NCBI RefSeq assembly: GCF_003462685.1
Contig: NZ_QRVE01000002.1
Coordinates: 263,928-327,927 of the forward strand
Reading direction: 5' to 3'
DNA length: 64,000 nt
DNA from: Collinsella sp. AF23-4AC
GTDB taxonomy: Bacteria > Actinomycetota > Coriobacteriia > Coriobacteriales > Coriobacteriaceae
Shown piece after piece: positions 1-8,288 of the stretch. The notes under the pieces were generated by a model that was given only the letters and a program-made list of their open reading frames with translations, was not told the origin of the DNA and made no database searches. The translations under genes were made by a program, and so were the position numbers. Position 1 is the stretch's first letter, and each line of letters starts with the position of its first letter.

Positions 1-727
1 CGGTCAGCAGGCTGTCGAGACCGCTGATGGGCGCCGGGTCGGCAGCGCGCGTGGCAGCGAGGCGCTGCAGGGCACGACGCTTCTCATTGACGGCGTGGAT
101 GGCGGCCTTCAGACGCTCGGGCGTAATCTTGACGCCACACTCTTCCTCGATCTTGGCGGCGAGCTTCTTGACCTCGGCCTTCCAGGTCACGAGCGTCGAC
201 TCGTCGTGCACGTTGGGAATATCCATGACGTACATGTTCTTTTGCGTGGCAAAGAACTCGTAGGCCTTCTTCTTGCCATCGCAGGTGTTCTCGCCTACCA
301 CCAAGTCACTCGACTCAATGTAGGGGCAGACCTCGCCCAGCTTAAAGCCGGCAAAGCTCTTGATAAGTGGACAGGTGTTGCGCGGCAGGTGCTCCTCAAC
401 CTTATCGGTTGCCCAATCGGCACCCGAGCACAGGCCCACGGGAATGCCGTCACAGGCAAGTACGATCTCCTCGGGCACGTACACGCAGAACGAACCGACG
501 ATCTTGGTGGCCTCGCCGGCCTCCTTCTTGTCGAGCATCTCCTTAATGCGGCCGCTGTGGATGTTGGTGGCCACAAAGTCCAGGTAGGACGTGGACTTGG
601 GACGATTGTTCTGCGACAAGAACATGTCCCCGTACATCTGGCCCACGGCGCCCAGAAGCATATCGTGGTCGGCAAGATTCATGCCGAGGCTCTCCCACAT
701 CGGATGGAAATCGAATTCTTCAGCCAT
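1..727 (-). CDS. 2-hydroxyacyl-CoA dehydratase family / double-cubane-cluster anaerobic reductase, 3' truncated by window edge
   Basis: The reading frame runs from an ATG at 727 to the window edge without a stop, giving about 242 N-terminal residues. The ATG is preceded by a GAGGGG ribosome site. The protein looks like the 2-hydroxyacyl-CoA dehydratase D-subunit fold: GSFCVYVPEEIVLACDGIPV near residues 78-97, then CSGADWATD and NTCPLIKSFAGFK, with cysteines placed like cluster ligands of this family. The best match from memory is the double-cubane-cluster anaerobic reductase group, which carries two linked [4Fe-4S] clusters and needs an ATP-dependent activator. The substrate is not predictable. 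The C-terminal half, with further cluster ligands, lies outside the window. The gene is separate from the mod operon because 430 bp lie upstream of it. Confidence 0.8.
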   Translation of the reverse strand, partial: MAEEFDFHPMWESLGMNLADHDMLLGAVGQMYGDMFLSQNNRPKSTSYLDFVATNIHSGRIKEMLDKKEAGEATKIVGSFCVYVPEEIVLACDGIPVGLCSGADWATDKVEEHLPRNTCPLIKSFAGFKLGEVCPYIESSDLVVGENTCDGKKKAYEFFATQKNMYVMDIPNVHDESTLVTWKAEVKKLAAKIEEECGVKITPERLKAAIHAVNEKRRALQRLAATRAADPAPISGLDSLLT

Positions 728-886
728 GACGGTTCCCCTCTCGAACCAAAAATGAATAGCTACGGTATTGCTGCACGGTGGGTGGCGAAAACCCAGCCGC
801 GCCTAAACCCGGAATTTTGGGGAACCTGCTTTGCGGTCGATTATTTAGTTGTGCGTCGTCTCTCCCGGAGCCGTGAACATACCTGC

Positions 887-955
887 TCATATGCGGCTCC
901 GAGCCATATATAGGGCACGCGCGGCAACGCGGCGAATGTATGTCGTCTGCGGCAT
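887..955 (-). CDS. Possible 22-aa upstream ORF (leader) of the double-cubane reductase gene
   Basis: An ATG at 955 follows a strong AAAGGAGG ribosome site and opens a 22-codon frame (MPQTTYIRRVAARALYMARS plus two residues) ending in TGA at 887-889. It lies just downstream of a plausible promoter (986-1014) and 160 nt before the reductase start. The strong ribosome site argues that it is translated. A leader-peptide role is inference. It contains five Arg codons but no run resembling a classical attenuator. The TGA overlaps another ATG (ATGA) whose frame runs past the reductase start. Confidence 0.4.
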   Translation of the reverse strand: MPQTTYIRRVAARALYMARSRI

Positions 956-985
956 ATGCGCACCCTCCTTTACAAGTTGAGGTCA

Positions 986-1014
986 ACTATATCAACGGTC
1001 GTCGACCATGCGAA
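986..1014 (-). promoter_or_regulatory. Candidate promoter with flanking inverted repeat
   Basis: Read on the minus strand there is TTCGCA, a 17-bp spacer, then TATAGT. An 8-bp perfect inverted repeat (TCAACGGT at 992-999, ACCGTTGA at 1016-1023) flanks the -35 hexamer, and a second short palindrome (GTTGA-GG-TCAAC, 976-987) lies at the expected transcription start. The arrangement suggests a repressor or activator site controlling the reductase. The regulator is unknown. Confidence 0.4.
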
Positions 1015-1118
1015 CACCGTTGACATTCGTACGACAGCGCCGTGTGTCGTCGTTTAATAAATAATTATCTTGAATGATAAGAGTTTGCCATTCCTCATTC
1101 GGCGAACGGCAAGACAAA

Positions 1119-1145
1119 GCCGCCGAGGCTTATATCCCCGACGGC
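1119..1145 (-). terminator. Terminator-like hairpin after modC
   Basis: A 10-bp stem (ccccgacggc 1136-1145 with gccgccgagg 1119-1128, two G-U pairs) starts 12 nt after the modC stop. The following T-tract is poor (TTTGTCTTG), so termination may be inefficient. Confidence 0.45.
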
Positions 1146-1156
1146 ATTACCCGGCG

Positions 1157-2227
1157 CTATCGACAAACCAAATGGATCCTACTCGCATCGAAGTGCATGC
1201 GCAGCGTCTCGCCTGCTTGCGGCAGCTCGTCGACAGGCACACCCACCTTGTTGACCTTCCACTGCAGACGCATGGGCGCATCGCCGCGCGGCACGTCCAG
1301 CAGCACCAGCCGCTCAAAGCGCGAATCGCTCACACGGGCCACATGCAGGTCGTAGCTGTTACGACCCCGCTCAGCACGGTTGTCCACATGGAAGTAGCTT
1401 GCGCGAATGCCCAGGTATGCCACATTATCGGGAACCTCGCGACCCACGTTAAAGGTCATGCCCCAATCGAGCGCCTCGACTTCCTCGGGCCCGATCTTTC
1501 GTGCGCGGCTTGTGTTCTTGCAGCCCGTCAGGCGCAGCGCCGCCAGCGTCTGCGGACGGCGGACCACGTCCCCGACGGAGCCGATCTCCTCCACATGCCC
1601 GTTATGCATAACGCAGATGCGCTGGCACAGGCGGCACGCTTCGTCGATGTCGTGGCTCACGTAGAGCACGGTGCGGTTGCACACGTCAAACAGGTCGAGC
1701 ATGTTCTGCTCGAGTGCGCTCTTAAGATAGGCATCGAGCGCGCTCATGGGCTCGTCAAACATAAAGATGCCTGGGTGCGCCGCCACCATGCGCGCGAGCG
1801 CCACGCGCTGCTGCTGGCCGCCCGAGAGGCGCGCGGGATAGCGGTCGGCGAAATCGGCCAGACCGAAAATGCCCAGATAGCGCTCGGCGAGCTTTTTGCG
1901 CGCGGCGGCGTCGCCCGCGTCCTTTACACCGGCGCACACGTTATCAGCCACCGTCATGTTGGGAAACAGCTGATAGTTTTGGAACAGCAGGGCACACTTG
2001 CGCTCCTGGGGCGACAGGTTGATACCCGCCGCCGAGTCAAAGAAGGTCACGCCGTTGACGACGATCTCGCCCTCGTCGGGCGTCTCCACGCCGGCAATGC
2101 AACGCAGCGTACAGCTCTTGCCGCAACCCGAGGCGCCCAGCAGCGCCACACACTCCTCGCCGGCTTCGAGTTGGATGTCGAGGGTGAACCCCGGATAGCG
2201 CTTTTTGATATCCAGAACAAGCGACAT
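1157..2227 (-). CDS. modC: Molybdate ABC transporter ATP-binding protein ModC
   Basis: This 356-residue ATPase energises molybdate import. Walker A is GASGCGKS (residues 31-38), the signature [14 protein letters not shown] lies near 135-148, and Walker B IFMFDEPMSALD follows. The C-terminal 110 residues form an extra domain, as expected for ModC-like proteins with a TOBE-type molybdate-binding region, although I do not see a textbook MopB repeat. The start ATG lies 4 nt after the modB stop, so the genes are co-transcribed and probably translationally coupled. A role in tungstate or sulfate uptake cannot be excluded from the ATPase alone. The partners and the nearby moeA/mogA favour molybdate. 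Confidence 0.9.
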   Translation of the reverse strand: MSLVLDIKKRYPGFTLDIQLEAGEECVALLGASGCGKSCTLRCIAGVETPDEGEIVVNGVTFFDSAAGINLSPQERKCALLFQNYQLFPNMTVADNVCAGVKDAGDAAARKKLAERYLGIFGLADFADRYPARLSGGQQQRVALARMVAAHPGIFMFDEPMSALDAYLKSALEQNMLDLFDVCNRTVLYVSHDIDEACRLCQRICVMHNGHVEEIGSVGDVVRRPQTLAALRLTGCKNTSRARKIGPEEVEALDWGMTFNVGREVPDNVAYLGIRASYFHVDNRAERGRNSYDLHVARVSDSRFERLVLLDVPRGDAPMRLQWKVNKVGVPVDELPQAGETLRMHFDASRIHLVCR

Positions 2228-2230
2228 GGC

Positions 2231-3673
2231 TTATCGACCTCCCTTTGCGACCGTATCATCGCGCATGAGCTCGGCCAGCGCCTCGCGATCGATACGCAGC
2301 GCATCGCCGCCGACTGGGTCGAGCGAATCGGTCTGGCCGCCCAGCTGCTTGGCCTGCTTGCGCTCCGCGCGGGACAGGCCGCGCTCGCGGTACTTTTGCG
2401 AATGCGCCGTGTACATATTGATGAACAGAATGACCAGGAAGCTGAACGCGATTACGACCACGACCCAAAAGAGGGCCACCGACGTATTGCCGCCCATCCA
2501 CTCAAAGTAAATCGCAATGGGAATGGTCTGCGTAATGCCGGCATAGTTGCCCGCAAAGAACAGCGTGCAGCCAAACTCGCCCATCGCGCGAGCGAAGGCG
2601 AGCACCGTGCCGGCAGCAATCGAGGGCCAGCCGAGCGGCATCATGAGCTTGGCAAAGATGCGGCGCTCGGACCAGCCCAGCGTGCGCGCCGCATCGAGCA
2701 TCTGCGTGTCGAGGCTCTCGAAGGCTCCGAGCGCCGTGCGGTAGACCAGCGGAAACGACACAACGACGGCCGAAATGACCGCCGCGGGCCAGGTAAAGAC
2801 AATCGAGATGCCGTGCGCGATGAGCCACTGGCCCACCCCGGTCGAGCGGCCAAACAGCATGAGGAGCAGAAAGCCGCAGACCGTGGGCGGCAGCACCATA
2901 GGAATCGTAAAGACCGAATCGAGCAGGCCCTTGATGCGACTCGAGGTACCCATAGTCTTCCACGCGGCGAACAGGCCCAGCGCGAAGGAGATCAGCAGGG
3001 CAAGGCCGCTCGTTTTTATGGACACCCAAAACGGGCGATAGTCGATGTCGCCCAAAAAGGAGGCCAGAGAGGTCAAGGGCCCCTGCTCATCCCGCAACAC
3101 GACAGACGATGCTTCTACCATTTGAGCGCTATCAAGCCAGCGCGCGCCGCCCTTGGCATCACCCGAGGCTGATGCAATCACCACATAGCGGTCCCCATCC
3201 GCACCGTGCTCGTCAAAGCTATAGGTATACCCGCCGGCATCAAACGTTGTTTCCGCCGTGACATACCAAGGAAGATCCACGTCCCCCAGCTGTGCACCCC
3301 CCATGCAGTTTGCGCTGTCGAGCTTACAGACGAGGGCCTTGAGACCCGATACGCACTCGTTGTCCTGCGGATCCAATCCAAACTTCTCGACCGCCTTGGG
3401 CGATATCCACGCCACAACGCGATCGGCAGCAGGCGCCACTACAAGGTCCACGTCCTCGTCAACGGGAAACCGGTAGCCCTCAGGCTGGCCTTCCATGGCA
3501 CGAGCGGTCCCCTTGGCCAACCGCTCAAAACCCTCGATGCCATAGGAAAGCCCATGAGCGGTCGCAGCGACCTGGGCCCCGTCCTCGGCGTCCCCAGCAA
3601 ACGCAAATCCCGGCACACAGCAAAGCGCGAAGGTCAAAGCACAGGCGACAAGCATGCGGAATCTATTAAGCAC
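2231..3673 (-). CDS. modB: Molybdate ABC transporter permease ModB with large N-terminal exported domain
   Basis: The C-terminal half is a normal ModB permease: a TM helix after DYRPFWVSIKTSGLALLISF, the EAA loop (LDAARTLGWSERRIFAKLMM) and AFARAMGEFGCTLFFAGNYAG. Unusually, about 230 residues precede it. They begin with a signal-peptide-like stretch (MLVACALTFALCCVPGFAFA) and continue as a soluble, Asp/Gly-rich region with at least three cysteines. I chose GTG at 3673 because GGAG lies 6 nt upstream and it puts the signal peptide at the N-terminus. The frame stays open to a GTG at 3742 that overlaps the modA stop, which would add 23 residues. The extra domain may sit outside the membrane beside ModA; its function is unknown. 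Confidence 0.88.
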   Translation of the reverse strand: MLNRFRMLVACALTFALCCVPGFAFAGDAEDGAQVAATAHGLSYGIEGFERLAKGTARAMEGQPEGYRFPVDEDVDLVVAPAADRVVAWISPKAVEKFGLDPQDNECVSGLKALVCKLDSANCMGGAQLGDVDLPWYVTAETTFDAGGYTYSFDEHGADGDRYVVIASASGDAKGGARWLDSAQMVEASSVVLRDEQGPLTSLASFLGDIDYRPFWVSIKTSGLALLISFALGLFAAWKTMGTSSRIKGLLDSVFTIPMVLPPTVCGFLLLMLFGRSTGVGQWLIAHGISIVFTWPAAVISAVVVSFPLVYRTALGAFESLDTQMLDAARTLGWSERRIFAKLMMPLGWPSIAAGTVLAFARAMGEFGCTLFFAGNYAGITQTIPIAIYFEWMGGNTSVALFWVVVVIAFSFLVILFINMYTAHSQKYRERGLSRAERKQAKQLGGQTDSLDPVGGDALRIDREALAELMRDDTVAKGGR

Positions 3674-3741
3674 GAAAAGCTCCAAGCGAATACAAGGACG
3701 GAGTGAAACACAAAACGATGGAATTATCGCGCCAAGCCGCA

Positions 3742-4614
3742 CTACTCGGAAAGCTCAAAGCCGTACTTAGCCCAAATCTTCTGGGCCTTCTTGTTGGACA
3801 GGCAAAAGTCGATAAACGCCTTGGCATCGTCGGCGTGTTCGGAGCTCTCGGCAACGGCACCCGGGTACACGATGGGCTTATGCGAGTCCTCGGGACACAC
3901 AAAGGCCTCCTCGATGCCGTCGTAGCGGAAGATATCGGAGCTGTAGACAAAACCGGCCACGCAGTCACCTGTGGACACATAGGCGGCGGCGGTGCCCACC
4001 TTATCGGCCAGTGCAACCTTATCGGCGATCTCGGGAGCATACTCGCCGTCGTCGCCCTCGGTGCCGGTGTAGAGGCCCACGGAGGCCAGGGCCTGGTCGG
4101 CGTACTTGCCGGCGGGGACGGTCTTGGCGTCGCCAATAGCGATCTTGCCGTCCAGGTTCGCGACGTCGGCGATGGCCTCGACCTTGGTGTCGGAGCCCTC
4201 GGCGCGAATGATCACCAGGTCGTTGACGAACATGTCCTCACGCGTGTCGGCGTCGACGAGCTCGGCGGCCTCGGCGTCGTCCATGGTGCCCTTGGAAGCC
4301 GTGATGAGCACGTCGGCGACGGCACCGGCGCGCATCTGCTCGACAAGGTCGCCAGACGCCTTAAACTGCGTGTCGGCAAACGTGGTGCCGGTCTGCTCGG
4401 TGTAGAGCTCCTGAACCTCGGGCAGGGCCTTCTCGAGCGAGTTGGCGGCAAAGACCTGCAGCTCGGCAGCTTTCTTGGAAGATGCCTTAGCAGAACCGGT
4501 ATCGGAGCCAGCCGGCTCAGGCCCCTTGTTGCCGGAGCAGCCGGCAAGACCAAGGCCGGCAGCGGCGACAGCAGAAAGCGAGACGAACCCGCGGCGAGAA
4601 ACCATATCGAACAT
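3742..4614 (-). CDS. modA: Molybdate-binding lipoprotein ModA
   Basis: This is a 290-residue substrate-binding protein. The N-terminus has a twin Arg (SRRGFV) followed by a hydrophobic stretch and the lipobox LAGC (Cys26), so it should be a lipid-anchored extracellular protein. The mature part has the ModA/type-2 binding-protein pattern: LQVFAANSLEKALPEVQELY, FKASGDLVEQMRAGAVADV and TVPAGKYADQALASVGLY. ATG 4614 is preferred over TTG 4620 because GAAAGGG then sits 7-8 nt upstream. It is the first gene of modABC, behind a palindrome-bearing promoter. Confidence 0.92.
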   Translation of the reverse strand: MFDMVSRRGFVSLSAVAAAGLGLAGCSGNKGPEPAGSDTGSAKASSKKAAELQVFAANSLEKALPEVQELYTEQTGTTFADTQFKASGDLVEQMRAGAVADVLITASKGTMDDAEAAELVDADTREDMFVNDLVIIRAEGSDTKVEAIADVANLDGKIAIGDAKTVPAGKYADQALASVGLYTGTEGDDGEYAPEIADKVALADKVGTAAAYVSTGDCVAGFVYSSDIFRYDGIEEAFVCPEDSHKPIVYPGAVAESSEHADDAKAFIDFCLSNKKAQKIWAKYGFELSE

Positions 4615-4673
4615 GTTCAACCCTTTCGAAGGCTACGCCCGGGCGCCCGCCGCGAGCTTTATACTGTAATTAG

Positions 4674-4717
4674 ATTATACTTCCGCGCGAATAATGATAG
4701 TGAGAATTTATTCTCAC
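4674..4717 (-). promoter_or_regulatory. mod operon promoter and palindromic operator candidate
   Basis: TATAAT (minus strand, 4679-4674) lies 60 nt upstream of modA. Where a -35 box is expected there is instead the palindrome GTGAGAATTTATTCTCAC (4700-4717, 7-bp perfect arms). It does not match the E. coli ModE site; its TGAGAAT/ATTCTCA arms look more like a Fur-class or other winged-helix operator. Overlap with the -35 region suggests control by the bound regulator. Confidence 0.5.
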
Positions 4718-4765
4718 CAGAGAATATAGTTTCAAGTTACCATGCACCTCGGCGTCGATTCGGCG

Positions 4766-4802
4766 GAAAACAATAGCGGAGCGACCGATGAGGTCGCTCC
4801 GC
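4766..4802 (-). terminator. Terminator of the moeA-mogA operon
   Basis: An 11-bp perfect stem (gcggagcgacc 4776-4786 with ggtcgctccgc 4792-4802), 5-nt loop, is followed on the minus strand by TATTGTTTTC. It lies 15 nt past the mogA stop. Confidence 0.8.
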
Positions 4803-4816
4803 CGCAGGTAGTGCGA

Positions 4817-5296
4817 TTATTTGGCGTGCCCGCCGCCCGCCGTCATTTGGGCCGCATGTTCCAGTTGATCCCTCACGGCCTCCCAGCTTTCGCGGGCCGC
4901 TTTCGTGGATCCCGGAAAGTTGATGACAAGCGTATACCCACGCTGCATGCACACGGCGCGCGAGAGCATAGCGCGGCGCGTCTTGGTCATGGAGTACGCA
5001 CGGATTGCCTCTGCAATACCCGGCACATCGCGGTCGCAGACGGCACGCGTCGCCTCGGGCGTTACATCGCGCATCGAAAGCCCCGTGCCGCCGCAGGTGA
5101 GCACGACATTGGCGTGGCACTCATCGGCGGCTTCCACAATGGCATCACCGATCTCGCTGGCGTCGTCGCGCACGACCACATGTGAGGCGACCGTCCAGCC
5201 CTGCGTCTCGATAAGGTCCTCGAGCGCAGCACCCGCCTCGTCCTGGGCAAGATCGCGCGTATCCGAGCACGTCACGATCGAAATCTTCAAGTCCAC
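4817..5296 (-). CDS. mog: MogA/MoaB-family molybdopterin adenylyltransferase
   Basis: This 159-residue protein adenylates molybdopterin before molybdenum insertion. The family core is clear: IVTCSDTRDL near the start, NVVLTCGGTGLSMRDVTPEATRAV (GGTG plus D/PEAT) in the middle, and VINFPGSTKAARESWE near the end. The start is GTG 5296 with ATAGGAGGAATACT upstream, 10 nt after the moeA stop; the longer open frame lacks a ribosome site and would overlap moeA. Together with MoeA it completes cofactor assembly. MoaB and MogA cannot be told apart reliably by eye, so the subfamily name is provisional. Confidence 0.88.
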   Translation of the reverse strand: MDLKISIVTCSDTRDLAQDEAGAALEDLIETQGWTVASHVVVRDDASEIGDAIVEAADECHANVVLTCGGTGLSMRDVTPEATRAVCDRDVPGIAEAIRAYSMTKTRRAMLSRAVCMQRGYTLVINFPGSTKAARESWEAVRDQLEHAAQMTAGGGHAK

Positions 5297-5306
5297 AGTA
5301 TTCCTC

Positions 5307-6569
5307 CTATAGCACCGTGCCCTCAGGCAGGTCGACACGCACGACATCCACGGCGTCGCCCGCCGCAAGGTCGCACGGTCCTTCGTCAATACGCAGCAGG
5401 CAGTTGGCCCGCTGCATCGTGCCGAGCAGCGCCGAATTCTGCGACTTGGCCTCGGTCACCAACAGCTCACCGGTCTCGGAGTCGCGCAAAACCGTGGCGC
5501 GATCGAAGAAGCGGCGGGGCTGTCGCTTTTTCACGCCGTGCGTGAGCGTCGCCTGCTGCACGGGACGCGCACCCTCGGCAAAGCCGCGCATCTTGCGGAT
5601 CGCCGGACGGGCGAGCATCTCAAAGCCCACATACGCCGCGGCCGGATTGCCTGAAAGCCCCAGGTAGGGCTTACCCCCGAGCAAGCCAAACGTGATGGCC
5701 TTGCCCGGACGCATCGAGATGCGGTCAAACAGCACCTCGCCCTCACGCCGGACGAGCGCCGTCACGTAGTCGTAGTCGCCCGCCGAGGCGCCGCCGCTCG
5801 TAATGACAAAATCGCACTCCTGCACGGCACGATGCACCAGCTCGGCGATTGCCTGCTCATCATCGGGCGCAATGCCGTAGAACACGGGCTCGGCGCCGGC
5901 ATCGAGTGCCTCGGCCCTTAACGCCGAGGAGTTGGAGTCGCGAATCTGCCCGCGCGCCGGCACGTTACTCGGTGCGACCAGTTCCGTGCCTAGCGAGATG
6001 ATGCCCACGCGCGGGGCAGCGTGCACCTTCACGCTCGCGTATCCGGCGCTTGCCAGCAGACCCGCGCCCGCCGGAGCCACAACCTCCCCGGCGCGCATCA
6101 CGACGTCGCCGGCATGGGCCTCCTCGGCGGCAGAGCGAACGTTCTCCCCCACCTTGGCCGGCGCCGAGAAGCTCACGTGCGAGCCCTCGTTGCCGTCACC
6201 GACAAGCACCTCAACGATCTCGTATTTCACCACGGCATCCGCACCCTCGGGCACCGGCGCGCCCGTCATGATGCGGACTGTCTCGCCCGCGCCGATTGTA
6301 CCCTCAAACACATGGCCCGCGGCCTCGTGTCCGATAACGTCGAGCGTCACCGGCGCCTCGCCAGATGTCTGCGCCAAGTCCGCAGAGCGCACGGCATATC
6401 CATCCATAGCGCTGTTGGCAAACGGCGAGATGTCGATATCGGCCACCGCGTCCTCGGCCAAGGGAAGACCGGCGGCCTGCCACACGGGAATCTCGACGAG
6501 ATCGGTCGGAGCAACGTGCGACAGAACAATCGACTGCGCGTCCTCCAGCGGAATGAGTTTCTCTGCCAT
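5307..6569 (-). CDS. moeA: Molybdopterin molybdenumtransferase MoeA
   Basis: A 420-residue enzyme inserting molybdate into adenylated molybdopterin. MoeA landmarks are present in order: DISPFANSAMDGYAVRSADL (around 45-65), RIMTGAPVPEGADAVV, GIISLGTELV, GQIRDSNSSAL, ITSGGASAGDYDYV (the MogA-like domain), FGLLGGKPYLGLSGNPAAAY, and the C-terminal domain IV. ATG 6569 has AAGAGGTG upstream; a GTG two codons earlier is less well placed. It heads the moeA-mogA operon, and the presence of molybdate uptake beside it is consistent with molybdoenzymes encoded elsewhere in the genome. Confidence 0.93.
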   Translation of the reverse strand: MAEKLIPLEDAQSIVLSHVAPTDLVEIPVWQAAGLPLAEDAVADIDISPFANSAMDGYAVRSADLAQTSGEAPVTLDVIGHEAAGHVFEGTIGAGETVRIMTGAPVPEGADAVVKYEIVEVLVGDGNEGSHVSFSAPAKVGENVRSAAEEAHAGDVVMRAGEVVAPAGAGLLASAGYASVKVHAAPRVGIISLGTELVAPSNVPARGQIRDSNSSALRAEALDAGAEPVFYGIAPDDEQAIAELVHRAVQECDFVITSGGASAGDYDYVTALVRREGEVLFDRISMRPGKAITFGLLGGKPYLGLSGNPAAAYVGFEMLARPAIRKMRGFAEGARPVQQATLTHGVKKRQPRRFFDRATVLRDSETGELLVTEAKSQNSALLGTMQRANCLLRIDEGPCDLAAGDAVDVVRVDLPEGTVL

Positions 6570-6779
6570 ATGCACCTCTTAATGCCACGGCGCACAACAG
6601 GGACGCCGATTCTTTATGCTTGTCTCAGTATAATCCCCCGACGCGCGACCGCGACTTGGCCTGTACCCGCAAATACACCTGTCGGCCGCAAGCCGCGAAA
6701 CAGAATGGAAACCAACCCACCGGTTCGTCGCGTTTGCCGCGTTCTATAATGCTTGCGTTGCAACCTAAAAGAGGAACGT

Positions 6780-8201
6780 ATGGCTCATAACGACAAACCC
6801 GAAAGCGCAAACGAGGCGCAGGATCATTCCCAGCCGCTCGATGACGGCGGCTTTTTCTCCCTGAACGACGCCATCATGGCAGGCAGGCATCAGCTCACCC
6901 GCTCCGAACATCTCTTGGCTGCCGACACGCGTCGCAACGCCCGCAACCTACTCGCGAGCGCTAAGTTGCTCGTACTCGTCGTCATCGTCTCGCTCGCCAT
7001 GGGCGTTGCCGCTTGGGCGTTTTTGGCCTCGTTGAATATCGCGACCGACTATCGCGAGCACCATGCGTGGATTTACGCGCTGCTTCCCGTTGTGGGCGTT
7101 GCCACCGCATGGGTGTACAAAAACCACGGTCTTGCCGCCAAACGCGGTAACAACCTGGTCATCGACTCCGCCTTGGGCACACGCCTCATCCATATGCGCA
7201 TGGCCGTCCTCACCTTCATCTGCTCCACGCTCACGCACCTAACGGGCGGATCGGCCGGTCGCGAGGGAGCCGCAGTGCAGATTGGCGGCACCATCGCCAG
7301 CAACATCTCGAGCCTCGCCCACCTCAAAAAGCATGATCACCACGACCTCATGCTCGCCGGCATCTCATCCGCTTTTGGCGCCGTATTCGGCTCGCCCCTC
7401 GCCGGAGCTTTCTTTGGCATGGAGATGTGCTTTATCGGCAAGATCGACTACACCGCGGGCATCTACTGCCTGGTCGCCTCGTTTACCGGCTACTTTACAT
7501 CACTCGCCCTGGGTACCGAGTACGAAGCGAATGTCATCGCCAGCGTTCCCAACATGACACCACGAACGGTTGTCATCGTTGTTATCAGCGCCATCATCTT
7601 CGGTCTGACGGCACGCCTCTTTGCCTGGTCGGTTCGAACCGTCAAGAGCCTGTACGGTCGCTTTATCACCAATTACCTCGTTCGCGCACTCATAGGCGCA
7701 CTCGTGGTTTTGGCCGCCTATGCCCTCCTCGATGCCTGGGACTATGCCGGCCTTTCCACGTGGCTTTCGGGCGCCGGATTTGCAGGCAACACCACCTTGG
7801 CGGACGCAGCCATCAAGCTGGTCGTCACAGCGCTTACCCTGGGCGCAGGCTTCCAAGGCGGCGAGGTCACGCCCCTGTTTGGCATCGGTGCGGCACTCGG
7901 TGGCTGGATCGGTTGCCTTACCGGGCTCGACCCCAGTTTTCTGGCGGCTCTCGGCATGCTCGGCGTGTTCTGCGCCGGCCTCAACGTGCCCATCACCACC
8001 TGCATGATGGCCATCGACCTGTTCCACGGCACGGCCGCCGGGTTCTTTGTCATCGTGGCCTTTATCAGCTATCTCGCCGGCGGACACCGCGGCGTGTACC
8101 CCGCCCAGCGCATCATCTCACCCAAGCGCCGTTCGCTTATTGTGGATGAGGGCGGTACGGTAGCGGATGCTATCGAGCGCCAGAACGACCTGATAGAGTA
8201 G
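6780..8201 (+). CDS. CLC-family anion channel/antiporter, possibly CLC-F fluoride type
   Basis: A 473-residue membrane protein with about ten hydrophobic helices. The CLC signature GGSAGREGAAVQIGG carries the gating Glu, and the second half has TLGAGFQGGEVTPLFGIGAALG in place of the GxFxP loop. The early stretch RGNNLVIDSALG and the GFQGGEVTP motif resemble the fluoride-exporting CLC-F branch more than E. coli ClcA; this is a recollection-based inference. The N-terminal 60 residues are hydrophilic and cytoplasmic. ATG 6780 follows AAAAGAGGA. I searched the 210-bp upstream region for a fluoride riboswitch and saw none. TATAAT at 6745-6750 is a possible -10. Confidence 0.85.
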   Translation: MAHNDKPESANEAQDHSQPLDDGGFFSLNDAIMAGRHQLTRSEHLLAADTRRNARNLLASAKLLVLVVIVSLAMGVAAWAFLASLNIATDYREHHAWIYALLPVVGVATAWVYKNHGLAAKRGNNLVIDSALGTRLIHMRMAVLTFICSTLTHLTGGSAGREGAAVQIGGTIASNISSLAHLKKHDHHDLMLAGISSAFGAVFGSPLAGAFFGMEMCFIGKIDYTAGIYCLVASFTGYFTSLALGTEYEANVIASVPNMTPRTVVIVVISAIIFGLTARLFAWSVRTVKSLYGRFITNYLVRALIGALVVLAAYALLDAWDYAGLSTWLSGAGFAGNTTLADAAIKLVVTALTLGAGFQGGEVTPLFGIGAALGGWIGCLTGLDPSFLAALGMLGVFCAGLNVPITTCMMAIDLFHGTAAGFFVIVAFISYLAGGHRGVYPAQRIISPKRRSLIVDEGGTVADAIERQNDLIE

Positions 8202-8288
8202 ACGTAAGTATTCGCCGTGCAGCCACAATCGGGGGCAATTCGACCTGAGCGCGACCGCACCGTCATGCCACACGCCGGGAGTCGCCCC

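Noticed and set aside
1070-3172. 700-codon plus-strand open frame opposite modB/modC
   Set aside because: It is antisense to two clear ABC transporter genes and is rich in His/Arg/Ala, as expected for a shadow frame in GC-rich DNA; no ribosome site.
6570-6779. Fluoride riboswitch before the CLC gene
   Set aside because: I looked for the crcB-motif core expected for CLC-F genes and did not find it.
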